DNA of 55,290 nt from a virus: IMG/VR virus record IMGVR_UViG_3300032006_000008, positions 1 through 55,290 of that record; one strand, written 5' to 3'. The position numbers and the translations under genes were made by a program. This document shows, piece after piece, positions 9,439 to 18,060 of the stretch (positions are counted from its first letter, which is position 1; each line of letters starts with the position of its first letter). The notes under the pieces are model-generated. The model did no database searches, had not been told where the DNA came from, and was given only the letters and a program-made list of their open reading frames with translations.

Positions 9439-9460
9439 TATGTTAACAAATTATGTTAAC
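9439..9460. repeat. Direct repeat TATGTTAAC x2 upstream of capsid gene
   Basis: TATGTTAAC occurs at 9439-9447 and 9452-9460, separated by four bases, in the 58-base gap between scaffold and capsid genes. Because GTTAAC is self-complementary, the two copies can also form a 6-bp hairpin. It could be a regulatory or RNA-processing site for capsid expression. Confidence 0.4.
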
Positions 9461-9471
9461 TAGGAAGCCAT

Positions 9472-10386
9472 TTATTTATTTATACTAAATAAATCCATTT
9501 CTTCTGTGTCAACATCTACATTCATGAGTTTGTCAAACACAGCATCCTCGTTGGACTTGGAAGTAGTAGAAGAAGCATCTCCAGTAGCCCCTAGGCTTCT
9601 TGGTTTCTGCCTTACGTTCTTCATTTGGTCAAGAAGTTCTTCTTTTGCAGACTCAGCAACGTTTTGTTTTACGTTTTCCCTGTTTTTTAAGTAAAGAATA
9701 TCATCTAAAGAAAGTTTGTGCTGTTTAGCATAATTCATAAACTCTTTATAGTCTTCTTCGCCAAGTTCATGTCTTTGCTTAAATGCGCTAGCTTCTTTAA
9801 GTCTGCGATTTTCTTCAGCTTGTTGTCCTTGAAACTGCCCAAGTCTTTTTTGTATCATTCCGTCAATTGTGCGATTTAAAACTTTTGCAGAACCACTTTC
9901 AGGGTCTTTCACTGCTTCGTCTCCATCAAATATGAAGTCTTCTCCCAAATTTAACTCTTCAGTCATGGATTTTGGTGCTTGACCGCCTCCCTCAAAATAA
10001 TTTCTCACATGAGTAATTAAATTGGGGTCGTCTCTCATTGCGTCAAGAAGAGGTAAGTAAGGTTCTAATTCACCCAAGCGGGAGTTAAGCCGCCTAGCTT
10101 CCTTGCTTGAATCTGCATACCTTTTCTCATAATCGTGTTTTTCTTCACCAGAGTCCACAGCTTCCTCAGCGACAGGAGTTGTCTGGGCTGGTTCAGGTTG
10201 CGCGTCCTCAACCAGCGATATTTCTTCATCTAATTGTGCTGCATTAACAGAATTGTCTAGTTCTTCAAAAAAACTATCCTCTGCTCCTGCAGGCGTAAAA
10301 ACATCAGAGCTTTCATCAAAGACATTATCAGATGCTTCTTGCAAAGCTTCGTCTTTGGAAAGGTTATCTTTGTTGTCTTGTGCCAT
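9472..10386 (-). CDS. Putative scaffolding protein
   Basis: 304 residues, very acidic N terminus (MAQDNKDNLSKDEALQEASD...) with Pro/Glu-rich linker. A helical middle (EKRYADSSKEARRLNSRLGE) and a charged helical C-terminal region follow. There is no enzyme motif. Position between portal and capsid genes, acidity and helix content are those of phage scaffold proteins, which guide capsid assembly and leave before DNA packaging. Confidence 0.7.
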   Translation of the reverse strand: MAQDNKDNLSKDEALQEASDNVFDESSDVFTPAGAEDSFFEELDNSVNAAQLDEEISLVEDAQPEPAQTTPVAEEAVDSGEEKHDYEKRYADSSKEARRLNSRLGELEPYLPLLDAMRDDPNLITHVRNYFEGGGQAPKSMTEELNLGEDFIFDGDEAVKDPESGSAKVLNRTIDGMIQKRLGQFQGQQAEENRRLKEASAFKQRHELGEEDYKEFMNYAKQHKLSLDDILYLKNRENVKQNVAESAKEELLDQMKNVRQKPRSLGATGDASSTTSKSNEDAVFDKLMNVDVDTEEMDLFSINK

Positions 10387-10434
10387 AATTAATTGTCCTC
10401 CAAATTAAAGGATTTTTAGGTTATTTGTCAATTG

Positions 10435-12723
10435 CTATTCACTCTTATCTACAACTTGATTTTTAGCGCTTCTTAGTCCAGCTCTGTACTCCCTTTCGGC
10501 AGTTTTCTTCCTAGAGTCTAAGTCACGCTTAGCAAAAGCAATCTCTTTTTCCATAGTCTTTCTTAAATCTTTTTGCATAGATTTAGAATCAACTTTCTCT
10601 TTGTAGATTTCTTTATCAGCTTCTCTAATCTGGTCACGAATACCAGCTTGTACTATTTGTCGTTCCAGAGTTTCATTTTCATCTTGCATATCTTTCATTT
10701 CCTCCTCTAGAGAATCTATCTGATTCCTCATTTGTGAGTATATTGATTTACGTTTAATAATTTGCTCTTTATTCCTAATATCTGTTTCAGACAACATAGC
10801 TATGTCATCAATCAATCCAGATTGAAACCATCTAAAGTATTCTTCCATCAATGCCCACCTATTAACAGGCAATGTAGAACCTCCAACTATTCTTACATCA
10901 AACCTAGCTGATGCATAATCATTGAATTTATTAATAGCATTTCCAAAATCGCTATATACAGGAACATTGATTTCTACTCTTTTTGTTTCAGTCGTATCAG
11001 GTTGAACAATCCTAAAGACTTTATTAGCTTTATAAGTTTGCTGTGCAATATCTTTAAAGACTTTACCAAGATGTTCAAGGGAAGGCTCCACTGTCGTTTG
11101 CATCCACGCTTTTATTCTTCTTGTGCCATGCTCATCTACTGCGAGCATTCCTCTATATGTTTCATGTTGCTGAGCTGGAGCCCCTTGCATACTTGAATAC
11201 ACTCCAGATATATATTCTAAATCTTGCTTACCTTCTGTAACTATTCCAAAAAATGCATTATTTAAAGGAGCAGGTTGAACTGGAGAAGGAGCTTCAAATC
11301 CTTGTCTATATTTTAATAATGCTCCAGGAGAAGAAGAATACTGTTCCCACTCTTCTTCAGGTACTGAACCCTCTTGGTACATCCATCTAAGATTAGAAGC
11401 TAAGTTAGCATTGTGTATCATTAACTGATGAGCTTTATTAATCTCTTGTTGTTTACCAACTAAAGGACTTACTGCGCTTACAGGATATGGAGTTCCTACC
11501 CACTGATAACATATTGGAACGATTGGATATTCATTCATTGGCAATATATAATCATATAAGACAGTATCGCTACCTAAAGTACAAGTCAATTTTACTCTAG
11601 TATCATAAAATTTTACAGAGTCAATTACTTGTTTTTTAAACTCTGGAGACTCCATCATTGCTTTATATTCATCTTCTGTAACAACCACATTAGCAACTTT
11701 AGTCTTTTCTTGTTGCAAGATAGAAGTCAGCTCTTGCTGTTTTTTCTCAATAGCTTGTTCATTTTGCATTTTTAGCTTTTCTTTTTCAAGCTCTCTTCTT
11801 TCTTCTAACATCTCACCTGACTCTACTTGAGCATCAAGAGCCATCAATTGTTCTTTATATTGAACCTCTAACTCTTTTATAAACATTTCCATTTGCTTTT
11901 CAACTTCTTGTTGAATTTGAGCCATCATCTCTTCGTCTGGTGGAACTTTATAATTAAGATTTATAAACGCAACTTTAATTTTTTCGTATGTTTCATAGTA
12001 GTCTAGTAAAGAATCTCTACTACCATCCATCTCATAAGACTCATCCCCTATATCTTCTGGTATAATATTATCAGAAAATGCAGTATTCCTAGATGAGTAA
12101 TAATCACTACTTATTTCTGGACTTCCAGTAGCTTTTGCAATTTTCCTTGTATGTTCTGGGAATAATTGCTTTAATTGTTTTTTTGGAAGTATTTTTCTTA
12201 TTTGTATATATCCAGCGTCTCTGAAAAGGAAATCCCTACTCATAGGGTCTATGTATACATCATAAGGGTCAAGTCTTTTAAATAGCACTTCTCCCATTCC
12301 TCTATCAGCGTCAGGGTCTACATCAATTAAGAAATAACCAACCCCTTTAACCAAAGCATCTTGTATGACATGAGAAAAAACACTTCTTCCGTTAGATTGA
12401 TACCAACAATAATCTGCTAAGTCTGCATGAATAGCTGCTATGTTTGAATCACTACCATCTGAACCAACTGCTTGCCATCTTGGATTGTTTGCTGTAACAA
12501 AATATTTCATCATTTCAATTACAGGTGTTATTCTATTAATAACAAAAGTAGGCATCCCTGACTCTTGTAGTGCTTTTATTTCTTCTCCACTTAGTTGGTC
12601 GTTAAGATAAAAATCTTCAGACTTCTGTGCTACAGAACGCCACTTTTTACGCCAATTCCCGTTTGCATTTTTAAATAGTTGAAAATAATTCTCAGCAATT
12701 TTTTTATTTGTTTTCCTTGCCAT
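10435..12723 (-). CDS. Portal protein (P22-like)
   Basis: 762 residues. The N-terminal half carries DFYLNDQLSGEEIKALQESG, PTFVINRITPVIEMM, RLDPYDVYIDPMSRD and GYIQIRKILP, a motif series typical of P22-type podovirus portals. A highly charged helical insertion lies at roughly residues 255-340. PIVPICYQWVGTPYPVSAVS and QMRNQIDSLEEEMKDMQ follow, with a helical barrel-like C terminus. The portal forms the 12-mer at the packaging vertex. It overlaps the lysozyme-like gene by one base and is followed by the scaffold. Confidence 0.88.
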   Translation of the reverse strand: MARKTNKKIAENYFQLFKNANGNWRKKWRSVAQKSEDFYLNDQLSGEEIKALQESGMPTFVINRITPVIEMMKYFVTANNPRWQAVGSDGSDSNIAAIHADLADYCWYQSNGRSVFSHVIQDALVKGVGYFLIDVDPDADRGMGEVLFKRLDPYDVYIDPMSRDFLFRDAGYIQIRKILPKKQLKQLFPEHTRKIAKATGSPEISSDYYSSRNTAFSDNIIPEDIGDESYEMDGSRDSLLDYYETYEKIKVAFINLNYKVPPDEEMMAQIQQEVEKQMEMFIKELEVQYKEQLMALDAQVESGEMLEERRELEKEKLKMQNEQAIEKKQQELTSILQQEKTKVANVVVTEDEYKAMMESPEFKKQVIDSVKFYDTRVKLTCTLGSDTVLYDYILPMNEYPIVPICYQWVGTPYPVSAVSPLVGKQQEINKAHQLMIHNANLASNLRWMYQEGSVPEEEWEQYSSSPGALLKYRQGFEAPSPVQPAPLNNAFFGIVTEGKQDLEYISGVYSSMQGAPAQQHETYRGMLAVDEHGTRRIKAWMQTTVEPSLEHLGKVFKDIAQQTYKANKVFRIVQPDTTETKRVEINVPVYSDFGNAINKFNDYASARFDVRIVGGSTLPVNRWALMEEYFRWFQSGLIDDIAMLSETDIRNKEQIIKRKSIYSQMRNQIDSLEEEMKDMQDENETLERQIVQAGIRDQIREADKEIYKEKVDSKSMQKDLRKTMEKEIAFAKRDLDSRKKTAEREYRAGLRSAKNQVVDKSE

Positions 12724-13211
12724 TATACTAAGTACTTTCTACATGCGTCAATAAAATGTTGAGGGTCACCTTTTCCCTGCTCTGTATTATAATATTTTTT
12801 CCAATAATTTGCCATTCCTTCAAATGTGTTAGGCATTTTTTTAGGAACTCTCCAATATTTTAACCTACAGTGAACAATTCCAGCTGCTATGTTTTTTTCA
12901 AGAATATCTTCCCATAATATCTCATCAAAATTCTGCCAATGCTTTATATCTACTACACTAGCCTCAGCGCATTTTAACATTAACTTTTTTCTATGTTTAA
13001 GATAGTGAGCTAGATTATCTACACAGGTAGCTGCTTCTACTTGCCAGAAACTTCTCGCAGGACCGTCACCCATTTGTCTAATGTATTCATATCTTGACTC
13101 AACTATACCAGTAGCTATAACAAGATTTATAGCATTTTCTGAAGCGAATTTATCGCCCATATCAGAGCATACTCTAGTAACCAAATCTCTCATCTGACTA
13201 ATGCTAACCAT
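12723..13211 (-). CDS. Lysozyme/transglycosylase-like protein
   Basis: 162 residues from the ATG at 13211. This start is chosen because AAAGAGGT lies just upstream and the ATG overlaps the previous stop (TAATG); an upstream in-frame ATG at 13295 would overlap the previous gene by 86 bases. The motif VIATGIVESR (Glu38), then GPARSFWQVE (residues 50-59) and AYLARxY-like IVHCRLKYWRVPKKMP plus YWKKYYNT, matches a conserved phage family with a lysozyme-like fold (catalytic Glu in an ESx motif, then GxxxFQxE). It may be a virion-associated wall enzyme or the endolysin; no signal peptide is seen. Enzyme activity is inferred. Confidence 0.6.
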   Translation of the reverse strand: MVSISQMRDLVTRVCSDMGDKFASENAINLVIATGIVESRYEYIRQMGDGPARSFWQVEAATCVDNLAHYLKHRKKLMLKCAEASVVDIKHWQNFDEILWEDILEKNIAAGIVHCRLKYWRVPKKMPNTFEGMANYWKKYYNTEQGKGDPQHFIDACRKYLV

Positions 13212-13396
13212 TAATACCTCTTTTTTTTGTTTTTCTTTAAAGATAGTTTTGGGTGTCTTTTTTGAAAACCAGCTGAATCTACAAAACCTTGCCATACAGA
13301 TTTGCTCTTACCATTAAAACTAGGAGAGCCAGACGTTTCTTTGTTTTCTAAAGATTGATTATCAGGCTTATGTGTGAAATCTCCTCGCGTACTCAT
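13211..13396 (-). CDS. Small basic protein in packaging cassette
   Basis: 61 residues, polar N-terminal half and a strongly basic C terminus (KRHPKLSLKKNKKKRY). It overlaps the upstream gene by four bases (ATGA) and the lysozyme-like gene by one base, so it is held in the operon by coupling. No recognised family. The basic tail suggests nucleic-acid or membrane-surface binding, but this is a guess. Confidence 0.6.
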   Translation of the reverse strand: MSTRGDFTHKPDNQSLENKETSGSPSFNGKSKSVWQGFVDSAGFQKRHPKLSLKKNKKKRY

Positions 13397-14001
13397 TTCG
13401 GTATCATTTCTAAATCTTTTAAAATATTCATAGTTTCCTCATTTGTGTTTAGTTTTTCCAAGCGAGATTTTAAATCCATCGTATCTTTCTCTGTAGTAAA
13501 TGGGTCATCTCTCCTAAATAATAACTCTTCTGCTCCTCGTAGAGCTTCTTTTGTCTCCACAGTTGTATTGTAATGCTTATCATATTCACCAATAAAATGA
13601 TTCATTCTTAGAATAGTTCTTCTCCCAAATTGTCCCTCTACAGGTATTGGGGTTAGGTCATAACCAGATTCTTTGAAGAATGTATTTAATTTTCTCTGCA
13701 AAGTTCTTACTTGTTTCTCATCATTCCCATCAAGATTATATACAAACCATCTAAGAGCATTAGGGTCTTGGATTTCACTTTCACTAAGGTTTCCACCATG
13801 CTTTCCACCCTTATCATACAATAATTCCATTTTTTCTTTATAAGGCATATTCACCCACTCTTTAGCCTCTTGTATTCTTTTTAATGATAGTCGTCTTTGT
13901 TGTTCAGATTTTATAGCCCCACCAATCCCTGTCCAATCCATTAGTCTTTCAAAGATTCCTCCTGTTTGTTTTTCCTGTGTTTGTTTTTTTTGGTAATTCA
14001 T
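13393..14001 (-). CDS. Hypothetical protein with peptidoglycan-binding-like segment
   Basis: 202 residues. A central stretch, VRTLQRKLNTFF... then VEGQFGRRTILRMNHFIGEY (about residues 98-140), resembles the PG_binding_1 fold pattern (VxxLQxxLN ... DGxFGxxT...F). The rest is charged and helical. It overlaps the large terminase gene by four bases (ATGA). It may be a virion wall-binding accessory protein. Family assignment is tentative because the motif is short. Confidence 0.6.
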   Translation of the reverse strand: MNYQKKQTQEKQTGGIFERLMDWTGIGGAIKSEQQRRLSLKRIQEAKEWVNMPYKEKMELLYDKGGKHGGNLSESEIQDPNALRWFVYNLDGNDEKQVRTLQRKLNTFFKESGYDLTPIPVEGQFGRRTILRMNHFIGEYDKHYNTTVETKEALRGAEELLFRRDDPFTTEKDTMDLKSRLEKLNTNEETMNILKDLEMIPK

Positions 14002-15548
14002 GCTATTAACCAGCTTTTAGCCTTCCTTTTGGGTTTAAACCACCTCTTTTTGTCCTTATCCCGTGCATATTTTGGCGGAAATGAGTGTAAAGTTGCATAA
14101 AATAGTGTTTCAATGGTATCATCATGAGCCATTCTCGGTCCGAAAGTAAGGATTTCGTTGATTAAATCAAACATATTTTCTTTGATATGCACTAATCCCA
14201 TAGAAAAGCGACCACTTAATCCGCTATATATTCTATTTCTTTTTTGTTGACCTCCAGGCTTCTGAGGGATTACAGATATATGAAATTTATTCAATCTTCG
14301 TCTTTCTTCGTTTAAAGCTTGAAATATTGACCTATTCATAGCCACATCTTCAACTGTACTTGATAAACAATGGTATTGTTGGTGAAGTTCCATTATATAA
14401 TCAACTACTCCTTTTTTGCCAATAATCTCTCCATCTGTTAAAGATTTAGAGCCAATAGTTGGAATAGATTTGTGTCTTTCATAATGAAGAACATATACAT
14501 TACTCTCCATATCAACAGCAACAACCATTATAACAGAATAATCAGATTCTTTAGTATCAATATCTGTGGCAGGGTCACAACCTAAAAATGTGTTAACTGG
14601 AATCTTATCTCCATTGACATGGATATAATTAACGTCATTATCGTTATCATATTCATAATGACCATTCCAGTATCTTATGTCGCTGCGTTTCCAAACGGAG
14701 TCTTCTTCCGATTGGACTTCCATCATGTACTCTTGATAGAATTTGGATGGAGTACCTGAATCTTGATAAAACTTTTTCTTTTCTGCTAATTTTTTTAAAG
14801 GAAACCAACTATCCCACAAAGGAGATTCATCAGGAAGTATGGCTTTATAAGTAATTACTTTCCAAGCAAACTTTTCTTTATTCTTTTGACTCCTTGCGTG
14901 ATTAATGATAAGATTATTAATAAAGGAATCATAGTGAACGGGAGTACCATTAACACGCAGCCGACCAGTATGAGGCTCAAGCGCGGGATAAACAACAGCA
15001 GTGACCAAATTTGAGTTTTTAGCTCTGGCTTCGGATGTAATTGTGTTTGCTTCGTGTTCAAAGTCATCTAATATAATAAGGTCATATCTTTTATGCAACT
15101 TTGCTCCACCACGAATACCAGCCACATTACTTTTAGATATAAGTTTGCACCCATTTTTTAATTCAACGTCTTCCTCAGTCCATTTCTTTCCCTTTAAGTT
15201 TCCAAAATAATATTTTATCTTTTCATTAAATTCAAAATGGTATTTAATGTAATCCATATTTCCAGTTGACAATTTCTGAGTAGCGGACACCCATGCATAG
15301 AAGTGCATATCATCTTTTGGCGTAAAACAAAAGTCTTTAATAATTGAACATTTTGTCAATACCGTTTTCCCATGTCCTCTTGGGAGAATGATAGCTAACT
15401 GTTTACAGTTTTTATCATCTATTGCATCAGCCATCTCATAATGAAATGGGGGTGTCTCACTACGCATAAAATCATCAGGCAAAAACAATTTACCAAATGC
15501 AATTAAATCATTTTTTGCTAATTCTAATACTTGTTCAGCCTCACTCAC
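13998..15548 (-). CDS. terL: Terminase large subunit
   Basis: 516 residues, the DNA-packaging motor. The ATPase domain has Walker A RGHGKT (57-62), Walker B LIILDD (157-162) and coupling motif VNGTP (199-203). The RNaseH-like nuclease domain has GCDPATD (Asp325), TVEDVAMN (Glu400) and AHDDTIE (Asp476/477). Length and order are normal for TerL. It cuts concatemeric DNA and pumps it through the portal encoded downstream. The start ATG at 15548 lies 16 bases after the preceding stop. Confidence 0.95.
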   Translation of the reverse strand: MSEAEQVLELAKNDLIAFGKLFLPDDFMRSETPPFHYEMADAIDDKNCKQLAIILPRGHGKTVLTKCSIIKDFCFTPKDDMHFYAWVSATQKLSTGNMDYIKYHFEFNEKIKYYFGNLKGKKWTEEDVELKNGCKLISKSNVAGIRGGAKLHKRYDLIILDDFEHEANTITSEARAKNSNLVTAVVYPALEPHTGRLRVNGTPVHYDSFINNLIINHARSQKNKEKFAWKVITYKAILPDESPLWDSWFPLKKLAEKKKFYQDSGTPSKFYQEYMMEVQSEEDSVWKRSDIRYWNGHYEYDNDNDVNYIHVNGDKIPVNTFLGCDPATDIDTKESDYSVIMVVAVDMESNVYVLHYERHKSIPTIGSKSLTDGEIIGKKGVVDYIMELHQQYHCLSSTVEDVAMNRSIFQALNEERRRLNKFHISVIPQKPGGQQKRNRIYSGLSGRFSMGLVHIKENMFDLINEILTFGPRMAHDDTIETLFYATLHSFPPKYARDKDKKRWFKPKRKAKSWLIA

Positions 15549-15564
15549 ATTTTGAGTATTAATA

Positions 15565-15771
15565 TTAATCTTTTGCTTCTCCTATGAGAGTTGGGACTTC
15601 AAGTTTATTAAGTATTTTCACTATATCAGTAAGTTTAAACACTACTTGTGAAGTAGGATTAACAATATGATATTCATCAATTCCATTAGCTAATGTTTTC
15701 ATTTTCTCTATTGATTCGCCTAAGCTCATCCCTTCTTTAACTGGTTTCCTTATTTTATATACGTTTTCCAT
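15565..15771 (-). CDS. Small hypothetical protein next to terminase
   Basis: 68 residues, MENVYKIRKPVKEGMSLGES..., ending in VPTLIGEAKD. It has a helical, moderately charged sequence with no recognised motif. It overlaps the 42-residue gene upstream by 17 bases and precedes terL. It might be a packaging accessory by position only. Confidence 0.6.
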   Translation of the reverse strand: MENVYKIRKPVKEGMSLGESIEKMKTLANGIDEYHIVNPTSQVVFKLTDIVKILNKLEVPTLIGEAKD

Positions 15772-15883
15772 TTGCTTTTCTTTGTTTTCTTGCTATTTGA
15801 GCTGCCGTTCTTCCTTCTCTATTTAATTTTATATTTAATAAACGTCTTTTTCTTTTGCGAATCTTAGCATCTTTATTTGGCAT
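15755..15883 (-). CDS. Very small, highly basic protein (42 residues)
   Basis: An ATG at 15883 opens a 42-codon frame (MPNKDAKIRKRKRRLLNIKL then NREGRTAAQIARKQRKANGK, RI, stop at 15755). It fills the otherwise empty gap between the phosphoesterase and the next gene and begins two bases after the upstream stop. Almost 40 percent of residues are Lys or Arg, so a nucleic-acid-binding peptide is plausible. No strong RBS; translation probably depends on coupling. Confidence 0.6.
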   Translation of the reverse strand: MPNKDAKIRKRKRRLLNIKLNREGRTAAQIARKQRKANGKRI

Positions 15884-15885
15884 TG

Positions 15886-16767
15886 TTAATTAGTCCAACA
15901 TTCTATTTTATCTTTGGTAAATTCAATTGTTGTCCAACCAGTTCTTACAATAGGGTAAAAACTATACCTTGCATACTCAGCGTACTTTAAGAACGAACCT
16001 CCTCTAATATACCATCTCCTATGAAGTCTTTCTTCGTCTCCATCTATTCTTAAAGAATCTATTGGTTTACAATATAACTGATGGTTATGTCCCAAGAAGA
16101 ATACATCACCTTGACTATATACAGCAGCCATCTTATCTAATTCCAAATCACCATTCTTTCCACCTCCTTTTCCATGCCCACTAACTAAATTCCATTGTTG
16201 TCCATCAATATTAATTTTTGTGTAGCCTGGCATAATGAAATAAGGAACATTCATCTCATTTGCTATAATTTTACATATATCCAAGTCAAGAATGTTAAAA
16301 CTTCTAAGATAATCGTGATTACCTCCTCGTATGAATAAACATTTGTCCTTAATAGGTCTTACTAAATCTAAGAACGTAAGATATTGCTCATCTGGTGGTA
16401 TCTCTTGACCTCTCTGTGAAATCTTATACCCAGGCGGAATGAGTTCTAATAAATCACCATTACCAAACCAAACTGCATTATCGTCTTCATATATAGCTTT
16501 TACAGCTTCGTTAAACTTTTTTAAATCAAATTCATTTGCGCCTACATGGACATCTGTAAGACCATGAACTCTTACTACTTTATCTGATTTATATTCAAGA
16601 ACCTGTCCAGGCTCCACCATTTTTAATCCATCTTTAATCTCGGAATCTAGTGGAACTGAGAAGTATCTTTTGCAAGATTTACATCTATATTCTTGCCTTA
16701 TTCCTTTTTTGCTTTTCTTTTTCCCATCCTTTTTTACGTGCAAGCTTGAGCATCTTGGACATATCAT
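15886..16767 (-). CDS. Metallophosphoesterase with N-terminal zinc ribbon
   Basis: 293 residues. The N terminus is a four-Cys ribbon (C3, C6, C29, C32; YRCKSCKRYF) like those of transposase InsA-type zinc ribbons. It is followed by a calcineurin-type phosphoesterase: DVH (72-74), GNGDLLE (102-108), GGNHDYLR (148-155), SGHGKGGG (196-203) and GHNHQ (226-230). These provide the two-metal site. The family cleaves phosphodiesters or phosphomonoesters; the substrate here is unknown. It lies between the small and large terminase genes, so a DNA-end or nucleotide-processing role in packaging is possible. The ribbon-phosphoesterase fusion in this position is unusual. Confidence 0.9.
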   Translation of the reverse strand: MICPRCSSLHVKKDGKKKSKKGIRQEYRCKSCKRYFSVPLDSEIKDGLKMVEPGQVLEYKSDKVVRVHGLTDVHVGANEFDLKKFNEAVKAIYEDDNAVWFGNGDLLELIPPGYKISQRGQEIPPDEQYLTFLDLVRPIKDKCLFIRGGNHDYLRSFNILDLDICKIIANEMNVPYFIMPGYTKINIDGQQWNLVSGHGKGGGKNGDLELDKMAAVYSQGDVFFLGHNHQLYCKPIDSLRIDGDEERLHRRWYIRGGSFLKYAEYARYSFYPIVRTGWTTIEFTKDKIECWTN

Positions 16768-16770
16768 AAG

Positions 16771-17547
16771 TTATTTTCCTTCTGTTAGTTTTTCTGGAAT
16801 TTCTTCTCTTTTAGCTGACTCTATGGCATCAGGAGCGAACCCTTCAAACATTCCAAAAACTCCCATTTCTCTATTTTTAATAGTCGTTCCTCCTATTGTG
16901 CCAACTATTTTCCCCAGCTCTTTTACTGATTGTAATCTTATATTCTCATCTTCGGAATTGTCGCATAAACATTTTAAATTTCTTAAAATATAATCATGGT
17001 CTATTCCTAATTTTTTAGCAACATCCAATGCTCCTTTTTCAACCTCTTTGATTACTCTATCTTGTTTTAATAGCATTAGCCCTTTTCTCCTTGCTTTTTT
17101 GTTATCTTCTTCATCAAACGCGTCCATGTATGACTTAGCCACCCCAACCCCAGATACAATTTTTGCTGAAAATGCCCGTTCCTTTTTAGTAGTCCTTTCT
17201 CTATTCTTAATATTCGCATTTGTATTTTTAATAGAAGTGCTGAATGTGTACCTGTTAGGGTGCTTCTTGAAATCAGTATCCATAAATGTATTATCTTTGA
17301 TAATAAAAGTGCCCACAATAGTACGAATATATCCATTAGCATTTTTATAATTTTTAGTATCATTTGGGTGACTAAGCTGAGACCTTTTTAATACTTGCAC
17401 AACTCCATTGTCGTCTGCTATTACCCATTCTCCTTCTCTCGCTTTCTTCCAATCTGGATTAACGGTGGTATTTGGATTGTGTGCTTCAAATTCTTCTACA
17501 TCGCTATAAACGCAATGCTCTACATCTTTAATTTTTTTCTTTATCAT
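16771..17547 (-). CDS. Putative terminase small subunit
   Basis: 258 residues. The C-terminal half is helical: AFSAKIVSGVGVAKSYMDAF, ALDVAKKLGIDHDYILRNLK and IRLQSVKELGKIVGTI. This arrangement, a helix-turn-helix-like segment followed by an oligomerisation-like helix pair, resembles small terminase proteins. The N-terminal part is basic and polar. Position at the promoter-proximal end of the packaging cassette, before terL, supports the call. It would recognise the packaging start on phage DNA. No exact family match can be shown without a search. Confidence 0.5.
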   Translation of the reverse strand: MIKKKIKDVEHCVYSDVEEFEAHNPNTTVNPDWKKAREGEWVIADDNGVVQVLKRSQLSHPNDTKNYKNANGYIRTIVGTFIIKDNTFMDTDFKKHPNRYTFSTSIKNTNANIKNRERTTKKERAFSAKIVSGVGVAKSYMDAFDEEDNKKARRKGLMLLKQDRVIKEVEKGALDVAKKLGIDHDYILRNLKCLCDNSEDENIRLQSVKELGKIVGTIGGTTIKNREMGVFGMFEGFAPDAIESAKREEIPEKLTEGK

Positions 17548-17716
17548 TAAAAGTTTCTGGAAATTTACACTCTATAACTTCCTTAACTTGCGAAGAAAGG
17601 CTCTGTATTAACTCTAGTACTTTAGGGTGTACGTCATACACATCCCCATCTATTTCAATAGCAACTGGGTTAATCCCAGTCTCTTCTGGAACTGTATTTA
17701 TGTTTTGATTTGACAT
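17528..17716 (-). CDS. Small hypothetical protein
   Basis: 62 residues from ATG at 17716 (MSNQNINTVPEETGINPVAI). This start is preferred over the in-frame ATG at 17737 because AAAAGGA lies directly before it. The sequence has a beta-hairpin-like EIDGDVYDVHPKVLELIQSL segment. It overlaps the upstream gene by 47 bases and the small-terminase-like gene by 20. No recognised function. Confidence 0.6.
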   Translation of the reverse strand: MSNQNINTVPEETGINPVAIEIDGDVYDVHPKVLELIQSLSSQVKEVIECKFPETFNDKEKN

Positions 17717-17933
17717 AAGTCCTTTTAGAATATACATTATTTTTAGGAAACTTTTGTTTCTTATATTCTTTTCTATATTCTTGCATTATTTTTGATAGCT
17801 CACTATTAGAACATTCCCATAGCTTCTTCTCTGAGCCTACAATATGTCTTTTAATATCAATTGTCTCTTCTATTGTAAGGTAATCATTAGATTGAATTAC
17901 CGCTAGCTTCTTTGTGAAATCCTCAAATGTCAT
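17670..17933 (-). CDS. First gene of the leftward (late) operon, hypothetical
   Basis: 87 residues, MTFEDFTKKLAVIQSNDYLT, helical with a basic C terminus (KSKHKYSSRRDWD). It is the promoter-proximal gene of the leftward operon, beginning about 40 bases after the -10 box of the predicted sigma70 promoter. No clear Shine-Dalgarno sequence precedes the ATG, so it may start from a near-leaderless AT-rich leader. Function unknown. Confidence 0.65.
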   Translation of the reverse strand: MTFEDFTKKLAVIQSNDYLTIEETIDIKRHIVGSEKKLWECSNSELSKIMQEYRKEYKKQKFPKNNVYSKRTYVKSKHKYSSRRDWD

Positions 17934-17972
17934 TATGTATATATTAATTAATAGTATTATATATATAAGAAA

Positions 17973-18000
17973 AATATAGCAAATTTACTATGTATGTCAA
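17973..18000 (-). promoter_or_regulatory. Sigma70-type promoter for the leftward arm
   Basis: On the minus strand TTGACA (18000-17995) is a perfect -35 box, followed by a 16-base spacer and TATATT (17978-17973), five of six matches to the -10 consensus. It points to the gene at 17670-17933 and would drive the packaging and structural operon through host RNA polymerase. Confidence 0.65.
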
Positions 18001-18060
18001 GTCTTATTTTATGTTTACCTAAAAAAGTTATATCATTTTGATGCTCAGACATATTTACCC

